The notes: a model not told the origin generated them from the letters alone. 64,000 nucleotides of DNA from Mycobacterium numidiamassiliense (GCF_900157365.1 NZ_FUEZ01000004.1:4308966-4372965); one strand, 5' to 3'; shown: positions 17,743 to 27,173, numbered from the stretch's first letter. Made by a program: numbers and translations.

Positions 17743-18353
17743 CACTCGATGCCCTTTTGCCCCTTGCGTCCCGCATCCATCGGGTGCTTGACCTTGGTCA
17801 TCTCGGTGACCAGGTCGGCCGCCTCGACCAACCGCGCCGGGGCATCGCGTCCGGTGATCACGACGTGCTGGTGACCGGGCCGGGCCGCCAACGCATCGAC
17901 CACCTCGTCGACGTCGACCCAGCCCCACTTCAGCGGATAGGTGAACTCGTCGAGCACATAGAAGTCGTGGCGCTGCGCGGCCAGCCGGCGCGAAATCTCG
18001 GCCCAGCCGTCGGCGGCCGCCGCGGCATGGTCGGGCTCGCAACCGGCCTTGCGCGACCAGGACCAGCCCGCACCCATCTTGTGCCATTCCACCGCGCCGC
18101 CGGTCCCGTGCTCGTCATGCAGCCGGCCCAGCTCGCGCAGGGCGGTCTCTTCGCCGACCTTCCACTTGGCGCTTTTGACGAACTGGAACACCGCGACGTT
18201 CAGGCCGATGTTCCAGGCGCGCAACGCCATTCCAAATGCGGCCGTCGACTTCCCTTTGCCGTCGCCGGTGTACACGGCCAGCACGGGCGCGTTGCGCCGG
18301 GCCCGGGTGGTCAGGCCGTCGTCGGGGATCTGCGTTGGGGTGCCCTGCGGCAT
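17739..18353 (-). CDS. cobO: cob(I)yrinic acid a,c-diamide adenosyltransferase
   Basis: A 204-residue CobO/CobA/BtuR-type ATP:corrinoid adenosyltransferase. The P-loop is VYTGDGKGKSTAAFGMALRA, and the conserved DEFTYPLKWGWVD and TGRDAP segments follow. It adds the upper adenosyl ligand in adenosylcobalamin synthesis. Its stop overlaps the cobB start; the Mg-chelatase-like gene ends 21 bases upstream. Orthologue of Rv2849c. Confidence 0.95.
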   Translation of the reverse strand: MPQGTPTQIPDDGLTTRARRNAPVLAVYTGDGKGKSTAAFGMALRAWNIGLNVAVFQFVKSAKWKVGEETALRELGRLHDEHGTGGAVEWHKMGAGWSWSRKAGCEPDHAAAAADGWAEISRRLAAQRHDFYVLDEFTYPLKWGWVDVDEVVDALAARPGHQHVVITGRDAPARLVEAADLVTEMTKVKHPMDAGRKGQKGIEW

Positions 18354-18374
18354 CGGCGTCTACCTTTCCGATCG

Positions 18375-20213
18375 TCAAGCCACGCTGCGTACGGCCCGGG
18401 TCAGATAGTCGGCATGCAACTGTTCGAGCCGGACCGCGGGCGCGCCGAGCTGACGGGCCAGCTGGGTCGCCAATCCCAGTCGTACATAGGATGTTTCGCA
18501 GTCCACCACCACCGCGGCCGCGCCTTCGGCGACCAGCCGGGCCGCCGCGGTTCGGCTGCGGCCCAACGGGTCTGGACCCGCGGTGGCCCGGCCGTCGGTG
18601 AGCACCACCACCAGCGGACGCCGCGGACAGGCGCGCGCCTTCTCCCTGACGATGAGCTGACGCGCGGCCAGCAGGCCCTCGGCGAGTGGAGTTCTACCGC
18701 CGGTGTCGAATCGGGACAGTCGCCGGCCGGCGATGTGCGCCGATGACGTCGGCGGCAGCAGTAGCCGCGCTTCGTCCTGCCGGAACGTGATCACCGCGAC
18801 CTTGTCACGACGCTGGTAGGCGTCGCGCAACAGCGACAGGGCGGCGCCGCTGACCGCGGCCATCCGGTCGCGGGCGGCCATCGAACCGGACGCATCGACG
18901 ACGAAGATCACCAGATTGCCTTCCCGGCCTTCGCGAATGGCCCGGCGCACGTCGTGCGGCCGCGGCCGCAGCGGCCCGGATCCGGCGTGCTCGGCGGCCG
19001 ACAATAAAGTGGCGAACACATGCAGCCCGTGCGCGCCGGGGCCGGCGTCGGCGCCGTCGGTCGCGGCGATCACAATGCCGGAGGTGTTGCGGGCCCGCGA
19101 CCGACGGCCCGGTGCGCCGTAGCCGACGCCCGGCACGGTGAGTGCTCGGGTGCGAAACGTCTTCGACGGGGGCGCGCTGGGCCGCGGCGCCTGCGGCGGG
19201 GATGAACTCGAATTCCGTTGTGCCGGTTCGCCTTCCATTTCGACTGACTGCCCGCCGCCGGGTGGATCAGGATCGGGCTGCGGATCGCCTGCGCCTGCCT
19301 GCTCGAGCGCGGCATCCAGCTGGTCGCGGTCGATGCCCGGGTCGTCGAACGGGTCGCGGCGGCGCCGATGCGGCAATGCCAGTTCGGCGGCCGCCCGCAC
19401 GTCCTGCTCGTCGACGGTGTTCGCGCCGCGCCACGCGGCGTGCGCGGCGGCGGTACGGGCCAGCACCAGGTCGGCCCGCATGCCGTCGACGTCGAAAGCC
19501 GCACACAGTGCCGCGATGCGGCGTAACTCGTTGTCCGGCAACACCACATCATCGACGAGCGCACGCGCGGCAGCAATCCGCCGGGCCAATTGGGCGTCGG
19601 CCTCAGCGTAACGCTCGGCGAAGGCATCCGGGTCGGCCTCGTAGGCCATCCGCTGCCGGATGACCTCCACCCGCACGTCGACATCACGCGAGGCGCGCAC
19701 GTCGACGGTCAGACCGAAGCGGTCCAACAGTTGCGGACGTAGTTCGCCCTCTTCGGGATTCATCGTGCCGATCAGCACGAAACGGGCCTCGTGCGAATGC
19801 GAGATGCCGTCGCGTTCGACATGTACCCATCCCATCGCCGCGGCATCGAGCAGCACGTCGACCAGATGATCGTGCAGCAGGTTGACCTCGTCGACGTACA
19901 GCACCCCGCCATGCGCACGGGCCAGCAGGCCGGGCGAGAACGCGTGCTCCCCGTCGCGCAGCACCCGCTGCAGATCCAGCGAGCCGATCACCCGGTCTTC
20001 GGTTGCGCCAAGCGGCATTTCGACCAGGCGGCCACCGTCTGCCCCGGTCGCCGCGGACAGCAGGGCGGCCAAGCCGCGCACCGCGGTCGACTTGGCGGTG
20101 CCCTTCTCGCCGCGGATGAGCGCGCCGCCGATTTCCGGGCGCACGGCACACAGCAGCAGCGCGAGCCGCAGCTGATCGTGGCCGACGATCGCACTGAACG
20201 GGTAGGGCCTCAC
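18375..20213 (-). CDS. magnesium/cobalt chelatase-like protein (ChlI-ChlD fusion)
   Basis: A 612-residue protein joining an AAA+ ChlI-like domain (Walker A GEKGTAKST, Walker B VLYVDEVNLL, residues about 1-330), an acidic Pro/Ser linker, and a C-terminal VWA ChlD-like domain with MIDAS motif VDASGSMAAR. Such proteins power metal insertion into tetrapyrroles. Because it adjoins cobO-cobB-cysG, a cobaltochelatase-type helper role is a fair inference, but the large CobN subunit is not in the window. The start was set at the GTG (VRPYPFSAIVGHDQL) overlapping the preceding GNAT stop. Orthologue of Rv2850c. Confidence 0.88.
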   Translation of the reverse strand: MRPYPFSAIVGHDQLRLALLLCAVRPEIGGALIRGEKGTAKSTAVRGLAALLSAATGADGGRLVEMPLGATEDRVIGSLDLQRVLRDGEHAFSPGLLARAHGGVLYVDEVNLLHDHLVDVLLDAAAMGWVHVERDGISHSHEARFVLIGTMNPEEGELRPQLLDRFGLTVDVRASRDVDVRVEVIRQRMAYEADPDAFAERYAEADAQLARRIAAARALVDDVVLPDNELRRIAALCAAFDVDGMRADLVLARTAAAHAAWRGANTVDEQDVRAAAELALPHRRRRDPFDDPGIDRDQLDAALEQAGAGDPQPDPDPPGGGQSVEMEGEPAQRNSSSSPPQAPRPSAPPSKTFRTRALTVPGVGYGAPGRRSRARNTSGIVIAATDGADAGPGAHGLHVFATLLSAAEHAGSGPLRPRPHDVRRAIREGREGNLVIFVVDASGSMAARDRMAAVSGAALSLLRDAYQRRDKVAVITFRQDEARLLLPPTSSAHIAGRRLSRFDTGGRTPLAEGLLAARQLIVREKARACPRRPLVVVLTDGRATAGPDPLGRSRTAAARLVAEGAAAVVVDCETSYVRLGLATQLARQLGAPAVRLEQLHADYLTRAVRSVA

Positions 20214-20680
20214 GGCTTTGCCACCGGCCCGAAGCCGGGACGCAGCATCGGGACATGCGGAACGCCGTCGTCGACGAAATCCTCGCCGTCGCGGACGAAC
20301 CCGTGTCGGGCATACATTTCCGCGAGGTAGGTCTGCGCGTTGATGCGGCATGGGTAGTCGCCCACCTCGGCCAGTGCCGCGCGCAGCAGCCGGGTGGTGT
20401 GGCCAAGGCCTCGGGCGCTGCGTTTGGTGCACAGCCGGCCGATCCGGAATGCCTTCTGACCTCCGGCGTGCTCCTCCATCAGCCGCAGCGTGCAGATCAC
20501 TTCACCGTCAGGTCTTTCCAGCCAGAAGTGCCTCGTCTCGGCGAGCAGGTCCCGGCCGTCCAGCTCCGGATACGGGATCGCCTGTTCCACCACGAACACC
20601 TCTACCCGCAGCTTGAGCAACTCGTAAAGAGTAGGTACATCAAGGTCTTTGGCCCACACCCGACGCAAAGCTTCTGTCAT
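20210..20680 (-). CDS. GNAT family N-acetyltransferase (ElaA-like)
   Basis: A 156-residue acetyltransferase starting MTEALRRVWAKDLDV. It carries the ElaA-type KLRVEVFVVEQ motif near residue 25 and the acetyl-CoA-binding loop RIGRLCTKRSARGLGHTTRLL region. The ATG overlaps the mqo stop and its stop overlaps the chelatase-like gene, so it sits inside a tightly coupled operon. The substrate is unknown. Orthologue of Rv2851c. Confidence 0.88.
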   Translation of the reverse strand: MTEALRRVWAKDLDVPTLYELLKLRVEVFVVEQAIPYPELDGRDLLAETRHFWLERPDGEVICTLRLMEEHAGGQKAFRIGRLCTKRSARGLGHTTRLLRAALAEVGDYPCRINAQTYLAEMYARHGFVRDGEDFVDDGVPHVPMLRPGFGPVAKP

Positions 20681-22161
20681 GACACGCCCAACTTCAAAAC
20701 CTTCGATCCCCTCGTCCACACCTCGTCAAACAACGCCGGCTCTTGCGATAGCTGGGCGCCCAATGAGGGAACCATCTCCTTGAGCACGGGCTGCCACGCC
20801 TGATATCGCTGGGCAAAACATCGCCGCAGGACGTCGAGCATGATCGGTACGGCCGTCGAGGCCCCCGGGGAGCCGCCGAGCATGCCCGCGATGCTGCCGT
20901 CTTCGGAACCCACCACGGTGGTGCCGAATTCGAGCACGCCGCCCTTTCGCTTGTCCCGCCGGATCACCTGCACACGCTGGCCGGCCGCCGTCAGCTCCCA
21001 ATCCGAATCCAGCGCGCCGGGGGCGAATTCGCGTAGCACTCGGACCCGGTCGGGGTGGGACAACCGCAGCTGGCTGATCAAGTAATTCACCAATGTCATC
21101 TCTCGTACCCCGACGCCGAGCATCGACAGCACGTTGTCGGGCTTAATGGATCGGGGCAGATCGCTGGCGTGGCCATACTTCAAGAACTTAGGCGACCAGC
21201 CGGCATACGGCCCGAATACCAGCCACGACTTGCCGTTCACGTACCGCAGATCCAGGTGCAGCGCACCCAGAGGCGGTGCCCCCGCCGCGGGAACGCCGTA
21301 CACCTTGGCCCGGTGCGCGGCGGTGAGCTCCGGTTTGCCCGAACGCAGGAACCGGCCGCCGATCGGGAAGCCGGCGAAACCCTTCGCTTCTTTGATGCCG
21401 GACTTCTGCAAGAGTGGCAGGGTGTCACCGCCGGCGCCGAGGAAGACGAATCTCGCGTTCAGCGTGCGCTTTTCGCGCGTGCGGCGATTGCTGATCGCCA
21501 GTGTCCAGCTGCCGTCGGACCGCCGGGTCAGGTTGCGGACCTCGTGACCGAACAGGGCGGTCGCGCCGTTGCGTACGCAGTAGCCCAGGAGCTGTTTGGA
21601 CAGCGCACCGAAGTCGACGTCGGTGCCGTCGTCGGCCCAGTTGAGCGCAACCGGCTCGGAGAAATCACGTTTGGCCGCCATGAGCGGGAGCCGGCGGGCG
21701 AATTCATCCGGGTCGTCGATTAACTCGGTGCGGGCGAACAGTGGATTGCCGGCCAGCGCCGCGCGCCGGCGCCGCAAGTACGCAACACGGTCGGCCCCGC
21801 GGACGAAGCTCACGTGCGGGACCGGGTTGAGAAAGCCGCGATCGGCCAGGATGCCGTTCTCGATGGCGTAGGCCCAGAATTGCCGCGTCACCTGGAACTG
21901 CTCGTTGATGGTCACCGCTTTGGTGATGTCGATCGAGCCGTCGGCCCGCTGCGGGGTGTAGTTCAGCTCGCACAGCGCGGAGTGCCCGGTGCCTGCGTTG
22001 TTCCACGGGCTGCTGCTTTCGGCGGCGGCGGCGTCCAGCCGCTCGATCACCGTGATCGACCAGTCCGGCTCCAACCGACGCAGCAATGCACCCAGGGTGG
22101 CGCTCATGATGCCCGCGCCAACCAGCACGACGTCGACGCGCGTGGTTCCTCCGTCTGACAA
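20677..22161 (-). CDS. mqo: malate:quinone oxidoreductase
   Basis: A 494-residue FAD enzyme oxidising malate to oxaloacetate and reducing the quinone pool at the membrane. The FAD-binding motif is VVLVGAGIMSATLGALLRRL, followed by the family hallmark SSPWNNAGTGHSALCELNYTP and the C-terminal GGSPGASTAVPIMLDVL. The predicted start is TTG (LSDGGTTRVDVVLVG), preceded by GAGAGAGG about 13 bases upstream; no ATG/GTG fits better. First gene of the minus-strand run down to cysG. Orthologue of Rv2852c. Confidence 0.94.
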   Translation of the reverse strand: MSDGGTTRVDVVLVGAGIMSATLGALLRRLEPDWSITVIERLDAAAAESSSPWNNAGTGHSALCELNYTPQRADGSIDITKAVTINEQFQVTRQFWAYAIENGILADRGFLNPVPHVSFVRGADRVAYLRRRRAALAGNPLFARTELIDDPDEFARRLPLMAAKRDFSEPVALNWADDGTDVDFGALSKQLLGYCVRNGATALFGHEVRNLTRRSDGSWTLAISNRRTREKRTLNARFVFLGAGGDTLPLLQKSGIKEAKGFAGFPIGGRFLRSGKPELTAAHRAKVYGVPAAGAPPLGALHLDLRYVNGKSWLVFGPYAGWSPKFLKYGHASDLPRSIKPDNVLSMLGVGVREMTLVNYLISQLRLSHPDRVRVLREFAPGALDSDWELTAAGQRVQVIRRDKRKGGVLEFGTTVVGSEDGSIAGMLGGSPGASTAVPIMLDVLRRCFAQRYQAWQPVLKEMVPSLGAQLSQEPALFDEVWTRGSKVLKLGVS

Positions 22162-22269
22162 CTGGTCGTTGGTCCTCTCTTGGCCGCCCTGCAGATCTCA
22201 GGTTATCCCGAGCCAGCTGCCCATACCGACCCGTGCCGTTTCCTCTAGCAAAACCGATAAGCTGGCCTC

Positions 22270-23289
22270 GTGACTGGCTGGGAGCCCGACATCCTGCCTG
22301 GCTACCGGCAGTGCACGATCCCGCTCGGGCTCGATCCCGCCGGCGAGGGCGACATCGCCGCAACCCTGATCCGGCGCGACGGCGAAGCCGGTACCGCCCA
22401 CGCGGTGCTGACCGTGCACGGTTACACCGACTACTTCTTCAACACCGCGCTGGGTGATCACTTCGCCAGCCGCGGCTTCGACTTCTATGCGCTGGACTTG
22501 CAGAAATGCGGCCGCTCGCGACGCGACGGCCAGACTCCGCACTTCATCACCGACCTGGCCCACTACGACGTCGAGCTGGAACGCGCACTGGCGATCATCG
22601 GCGAGCGCGCCGGTCCCGGCCATCGAATCCTGGTGTACGGCCATTCGGCCGGCGGGCTCATCGTGTCGCTCTGGCTGGACCGGCTGCGCCGTCAGCGCCC
22701 CACCGCCCACCGGAACATCGGCGGGCTGGTGCTCAACAGCCCGTTCCTGGATCTGCACGGCCCGGCGATCGTTCGCCTGCCGGTGACCTCGGCGATGATC
22801 CGCGGGCTGTCGCGGGCCCGCTCCAAGGGGGTGTTGGTGCGGCCGCCGAGCAAAGGCGGTTACGGCAACACCCTGCACCGCGACTTCGACGGCGAGTTCG
22901 ACTACAACCTGCACTGGAAACCGTTGGGCGGCTTCCCCATCACCTTCGGCTGGCTGCACGCCGTGCGCCGCGGCCAGGCCCGGCTGCATCGGGGGCTCGA
23001 CGTCGGTGTGCCCAACCTGATCCTGCGCTCGGATCACAGCGTGGGCCGAAACGCCGATTCGGCAAAGATGCAGCGCGGCGACGCGGTTCTCGACGTCACC
23101 CAGATCGCCCGGTGGGCCGGCTGTATCGGGGACCGCAGCACCGTCGTTCCCGTGGCCGATGCCAAACACGATGTGTTCCTGTCGCTGCCGGAGCCGCGCC
23201 AGGCCGCCTATCGCGAACTGGACCGGTGGCTGGATGGCTACCTGGGCGCCCGTCGCGCCGGCGCGTCGGCATCATCGGGAAAGGGGTGA
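22270..23289 (+). CDS. alpha/beta hydrolase (monoacylglycerol lipase-like), Rv2854-like
   Basis: A 339-residue serine hydrolase with a GTG start. The nucleophile elbow is VYGHSAGGLIVSLWL near residue 120; the oxyanion segment is TVHGYTDYFFN near 47, and DAKHDVF near 298 supplies the catalytic histidine. No signal peptide, so probably cytosolic. The lipid or ester substrate is unknown. In M. tuberculosis a PE_PGRS gene lies between mqo and this gene; here the gap is only about 108 bases. mtr follows after four bases, so the pair is probably co-transcribed. Confidence 0.88.
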   Translation: MTGWEPDILPGYRQCTIPLGLDPAGEGDIAATLIRRDGEAGTAHAVLTVHGYTDYFFNTALGDHFASRGFDFYALDLQKCGRSRRDGQTPHFITDLAHYDVELERALAIIGERAGPGHRILVYGHSAGGLIVSLWLDRLRRQRPTAHRNIGGLVLNSPFLDLHGPAIVRLPVTSAMIRGLSRARSKGVLVRPPSKGGYGNTLHRDFDGEFDYNLHWKPLGGFPITFGWLHAVRRGQARLHRGLDVGVPNLILRSDHSVGRNADSAKMQRGDAVLDVTQIARWAGCIGDRSTVVPVADAKHDVFLSLPEPRQAAYRELDRWLDGYLGARRAGASASSGKG

Positions 23290-23293
23290 GGGC

Positions 23294-24673
23294 GTGGAGG
23301 CGTATGACATCGCGATCATCGGAGCGGGTTCGGGCAACAGCATCCTCGACGATCGTTTCGCCAACAAGCGGGCAGCGCTCTGCGAGCAGAGCACCTTCGG
23401 CGGCACCTGCCTCAACGTCGGGTGCATCCCGACCAAGATGTTCGTCTACACCGCCGAAGTCGCCAAGACCATCGGGGATTCCGCGCGCTACGGCGTCGAC
23501 GGGCACATCGAGAAGGTGCGCTGGGACGATATCGTCTCGCGCATCTTCGGGCGGATCGACCCGATCGCGCATGCCGGCGAACAATACCGGCGCGCGGCAC
23601 CCAACATCGACGTCTACGGCCGGCACACCCGATTCGGGCCGGTGCAGGCCGACGGACGCTATCTGCTGCGCACCGACGGTGGTGAGCAATTCACCGCCGA
23701 TCAGGTGGTGATCGCCGCGGGCGCGCGCCCGGTGATTCCGCCCGCGATCCTCACCTCCGGCGTCCCGTATCACACCAGCGACACCGTGATGCGGATATCG
23801 GAGTTGCCCGAACACCTGGTGATCGTCGGAAGCGGCTTTGTGGCAGCCGAATTCGCGCATATCTTCTCCGCTCTCGGGGTGCGGATCACCATGGTGATCC
23901 GCGGCAGCACGTTGCTGCGAGATTTCGACGACACCATCTGCCAACGATTCACCCGCGTCGCCGCATCCAAATGGGAGCTGCGTACCCACCGCAACATCGT
24001 GGGCGCCGCCAAGCACGGTTCCGGCGTCAGGCTGGAGCTCGACGACGGTAACTCGATCAACACCGACCTGCTGCTGGTGGCCACCGGCCGGGTGCCGAAC
24101 GCCGACCGGCTCAACGCCGGGCCGGCCGGTATCGACATCGAAGACGGCCGGGTGGTCGTCGACGAGTACCAACGGACCTCCGCGCGTGGGGTTTTCGCGT
24201 TGGGTGACGTCTCGTCGCCGTATCAGCTCAAGCACGTCGCCAATCACGAGGCACGCGTGGTGCGACACAATCTACTGCACGACTGGGACGACACCGAGTC
24301 GATGGCCAGGACCGACCATCGCTACGTCCCGTCGGCGGTCTTCACCGATCCTCAGCTGGCAATGGTCGGACTGACCGAAAACCAAGCCATTGCATTGGGA
24401 TTCGACATTTCGGTGTCAGTCCAGAATTACACGGACACCGCCTACGGCTGGGCCATGGAGGACACCATCGGCATCGTCAAGCTGATCGCGGAGCGCAATA
24501 GTGGTCGCCTGCTCGGCGCGCACATCATGGGTTATCAGGCGTCGTCGATCATCCAGCCGCTGATTCAGGCGATGAGCTTCGGGCTGACCGCGCCGGACAT
24601 GGCTCGCGGGCAGTACTGGATTCACCCGGCACTGCCCGAGGTGATCGAGAACGCGCTGCTGGATCTGCGGTGA
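23294..24673 (+). CDS. mtr: mycothione reductase
   Basis: A 459-residue NADPH-dependent flavoprotein disulfide reductase that keeps mycothiol reduced. FAD motif DIAIIGAGSGNSILDDRF, redox disulfide GGTCLNVGCIPTKM near residue 35, NADPH motif IVGSGFVAAEFAHIFSALG near 175, second FAD motif VFALGDVSS, and the C-terminal IHPALPEVIENAL with catalytic His/Glu. The start was set at the GTG giving VEAYDIAIIG; the upstream open frame belongs to the lipase gene. The stop overlaps the nicT start (GTGA). Confidence 0.95.
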   Translation: MEAYDIAIIGAGSGNSILDDRFANKRAALCEQSTFGGTCLNVGCIPTKMFVYTAEVAKTIGDSARYGVDGHIEKVRWDDIVSRIFGRIDPIAHAGEQYRRAAPNIDVYGRHTRFGPVQADGRYLLRTDGGEQFTADQVVIAAGARPVIPPAILTSGVPYHTSDTVMRISELPEHLVIVGSGFVAAEFAHIFSALGVRITMVIRGSTLLRDFDDTICQRFTRVAASKWELRTHRNIVGAAKHGSGVRLELDDGNSINTDLLLVATGRVPNADRLNAGPAGIDIEDGRVVVDEYQRTSARGVFALGDVSSPYQLKHVANHEARVVRHNLLHDWDDTESMARTDHRYVPSAVFTDPQLAMVGLTENQAIALGFDISVSVQNYTDTAYGWAMEDTIGIVKLIAERNSGRLLGAHIMGYQASSIIQPLIQAMSFGLTAPDMARGQYWIHPALPEVIENALLDLR

Positions 24674-25767
24674 CGTCAATGCCAGCCCTGGCATCGCTGC
24701 GCGCCGCCTTGGCCCCGGCGGAATGGCGGCGGCTCGGCGCGATGGCAGCGGTCGTCGTCGCGCTGCACCTGATCGGGTGGGGCATCCTGGTCTACGTCGT
24801 CGATCCTGCCCAATTAAGCCTGGGCGGCAAGGCTTTTGGCATCGGCATCGGGCTGACGGCCTATACCCTTGGCCTGCGGCACGCCTTCGACGCCGACCAT
24901 ATCGCCGCGATCGACAACACCACCCGCAAACTGATGAGCGATGGACAACGCCCGCTGGCCGTCGGATTCTTCTTCTCGCTGGGGCACTCCACCGTGGTGT
25001 TCGCATTGGCGGCGTTGCTGGCGACCGGGGTCAAGTGGATCGCCGGACCGGTCGCCGACGACTCGTCGACGCTGCACCACTACACCGGCGTGATCGGGGC
25101 CAGCGTCTCGGGTGTATTCCTCTATGTGATCGCCGCTCTCAACCTCATCGTCTTGGTGGGAATCCTGCGGGTATTCGTCCGATTGCGCCGGGGCGACTAC
25201 GAAGAGGCCGAGTTGGAACGGCAGTTGGACAACCGCGGACTGCTCAATCGATTCCTGGGCCGCTTCGCCACCTCGATAACCCGGTCCTGGCACATCTACC
25301 CGATCGGGGTGCTGTTCGGCCTGGGTTTCGACACCGCCACCGAGATCGCACTTCTGGTCCTGGCCGGCACCACGGCCGCGGCCGGGCTGCCGTGGTACGC
25401 GATCCTGTGTTTGCCAGTCTTGTTCACCGCTGGCATGTGTCTGCTGGACACCATTGACGGCTCGTTCATGAACTTCGCCTACGGCTGGGCCTTTTCCAGC
25501 CCGGTCCGCAAGATCTACTACAACATCATGATCACCGGCCTTTCGGTCGCGGTTGCGTTGCTGATCGGCAGCATCGAGCTTCTGGGCCTGTTTGCCGGCC
25601 AACTGGGTTGGCGGGGTCCGTTCTGGGATTGGCTCAGTGGCCTGGACCTCAACACGCTGGGCTTCATCGTCGTCGGCATGTTCGCCGTCACCTGGGCGGT
25701 CGCGCTGCTGGTATGGCGCTACGGTCGGATCGAGGAGAAGTGGTCCCGCGACGAAACCGCGACCTGA
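24670..25767 (+). CDS. nicT: NiCoT family nickel/cobalt permease
   Basis: A 365-residue inner-membrane permease with about eight hydrophobic segments. The signature HX4DH is visible as RHAFDADHIAAIDN in helix II, and GLGFDTATEIALLVL and GMCLLDTIDGSFM are the other family motifs. It takes up Ni2+ (and possibly Co2+). It overlaps mtr by four bases, and 87 bases downstream the hydrogenase cluster begins with hypA, so supplying nickel for [NiFe]-hydrogenase is a natural role. Orthologue of Rv2856. Confidence 0.93.
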   Translation: MTSMPALASLRAALAPAEWRRLGAMAAVVVALHLIGWGILVYVVDPAQLSLGGKAFGIGIGLTAYTLGLRHAFDADHIAAIDNTTRKLMSDGQRPLAVGFFFSLGHSTVVFALAALLATGVKWIAGPVADDSSTLHHYTGVIGASVSGVFLYVIAALNLIVLVGILRVFVRLRRGDYEEAELERQLDNRGLLNRFLGRFATSITRSWHIYPIGVLFGLGFDTATEIALLVLAGTTAAAGLPWYAILCLPVLFTAGMCLLDTIDGSFMNFAYGWAFSSPVRKIYYNIMITGLSVAVALLIGSIELLGLFAGQLGWRGPFWDWLSGLDLNTLGFIVVGMFAVTWAVALLVWRYGRIEEKWSRDETAT

Positions 25768-25839
25768 ATCCGCCGCACGCTGCCAGCTACTCGTCGCGGC
25801 TGTTCGGGTGTAGAAACGATTTCATGGGCCCCCGCCCGA

Positions 25840-25854
25840 GGCCGGTGACCGGCC
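25840..25854 (+). promoter_or_regulatory. 15-bp perfect palindrome abutting hypA start
   Basis: GGCCGGT-G-ACCGGCC: two perfect 7-base arms around one base, ending directly before the hypA ATG. It occupies the place where a Shine-Dalgarno would be; none is evident. It could be an operator or an mRNA hairpin limiting hypA translation. No match to a named regulator is claimed. Confidence 0.4.
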
Positions 25855-26190
25855 ATGCATGAGTTGTCGCTGTGCGAGGCGATCGCCGGCGTGGTCAAGA
25901 CGCACGCCGACGGCCGGCACGTCGACGTGGTGCGAGTGCGGATCGGCGCACTTCGCCAGGTGGTACCGGAATCGTTGTCGTTCTGCTGGACGTTGGTGCG
26001 CGACTCCGAGAACATGCCGGATGCCGAGCTGGAACTCGAGTGCGTCATCGCCGAGGTGCACTGCCGAGCGTGCGGGCGGCAGTCGGAGATCGCCTCAGCA
26101 TGGTCGATCTGGTGCCCCCAGTGCGACAGCTCCGACGTCGAGGTACTCCGCGGCAATGAATTCCTGGTGACGTCGCTGGATGTCTCGTGA
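25855..26190 (+). CDS. hypA: hydrogenase nickel incorporation protein HypA
   Basis: A 111-residue nickel metallochaperone. It begins MHELSLCEAI, the conserved N-terminal Met-His-Glu nickel site. The zinc finger is CRACGRQ near residue 73 and CPQCDSSD near 90. With HypB it delivers Ni2+ to the hydrogenase large-subunit precursor. First gene of the hydrogenase block, 28 bases before hypB. Confidence 0.95.
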   Translation: MHELSLCEAIAGVVKTHADGRHVDVVRVRIGALRQVVPESLSFCWTLVRDSENMPDAELELECVIAEVHCRACGRQSEIASAWSIWCPQCDSSDVEVLRGNEFLVTSLDVS

Positions 26191-26218
26191 AAGGTTGTCA
26201 TCGTGAAGAGATCTAGCG

Positions 26219-27013
26219 ATGGGTAGATTTCATCGGCACGACGACGGAACCGTGCATAGCCACGAGCACGATCACCTTCCCCACGATCACGACGATGGCG
26301 ACCACGATCACGACCATGGCGATCACCGTCACTACCAGACGGGCACGCAGCGTATCGAGGTGTTGGAAGCGATCTTCGCCGAGAACGACGCACTCGCCCA
26401 GGCCAATCGCGTGGCGTTCGAGAGCAACGGAATCCGCGCACTCAACCTGATGAGCTCACCAGGCTCGGGCAAGACCACCGTTTTGCAGGCAACGCTGGAC
26501 GAGCTCGCCGGCGAACTTGCGATCGGTGTGGTGGAGGGCGACATCGCCACCGACCTCGACGCGGCAAAGCTCAGTGGCCGGGGTGCTCAAGTGTCTTTGC
26601 TCAACACCAGCAACGGCTTTGGCGGCGAGTGCCATCTGGATGCACCGATGGTTAGTCGTGCCCTGCCGGGCCTTGACCTGCCCGCCCTGGATCTGGTGAT
26701 CGTCGAGAACGTCGGAAATTTGGTCTGCCCGGCGGAGTTCGACGTCGGCGAGCACGCCAAAGCCATGGTCTACTCGGTCACCGAAGGTGAGGACAAGCCG
26801 TTGAAGTACCCGGTCATGTTTCGATCGGTGGATGTGGTGCTGCTCAACAAGATTGACTTGGTGCCTTACCTGGATGCGGACATGGACACATACATCGCGC
26901 ACGTCCGGGAGGTCAATGCGACCGCGGCGATCCTGCCGGTCAGCGCGCGCACCGGAGCCGGCATGGCCGCGTGGTTCGGTTGGCTTCGGCGATTCGCCGG
27001 GGATGGTGAATAA
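26219..27013 (+). CDS. hypB: hydrogenase nickel incorporation GTPase HypB
   Basis: A 264-residue SIMIBI GTPase. The first 40 residues are histidine- and aspartate-rich (repeated HDHD-type clusters), a nickel-storage stretch. G-domain motifs are MSSPGSGKTT (P-loop), EGDIATDLDA, and LLNKIDLV. The conserved metal-site residues GGECHLDA follow near residue 140. It works with HypA to load nickel. The N-terminal CxxGCxC motif of E. coli HypB is absent and replaced by the histidine stretch. Confidence 0.95.
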   Translation: MGRFHRHDDGTVHSHEHDHLPHDHDDGDHDHDHGDHRHYQTGTQRIEVLEAIFAENDALAQANRVAFESNGIRALNLMSSPGSGKTTVLQATLDELAGELAIGVVEGDIATDLDAAKLSGRGAQVSLLNTSNGFGGECHLDAPMVSRALPGLDLPALDLVIVENVGNLVCPAEFDVGEHAKAMVYSVTEGEDKPLKYPVMFRSVDVVLLNKIDLVPYLDADMDTYIAHVREVNATAAILPVSARTGAGMAAWFGWLRRFAGDGE

Positions 27014-27173
27014 GGTCTGCAAACGCCACGCGAGCGCCCCGGGGAGATTAGCCTGGCTCACCGGTTCGCCACGATCGGCTGCGAATTTCGAAATCCCTTG
27101 CCGTGCAGAGAGAAAAGACGTGACAGAAAGAGCTATGCGACATTTGTTCAGTTGTCGAAAAGCGTCGGAACCG

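Noticed and set aside
22198..23169. 323-residue minus-strand frame opposite the lipase-like gene
   Set aside because: Shadow frame; the plus strand encodes a hydrolase with an intact GHSAGG motif.
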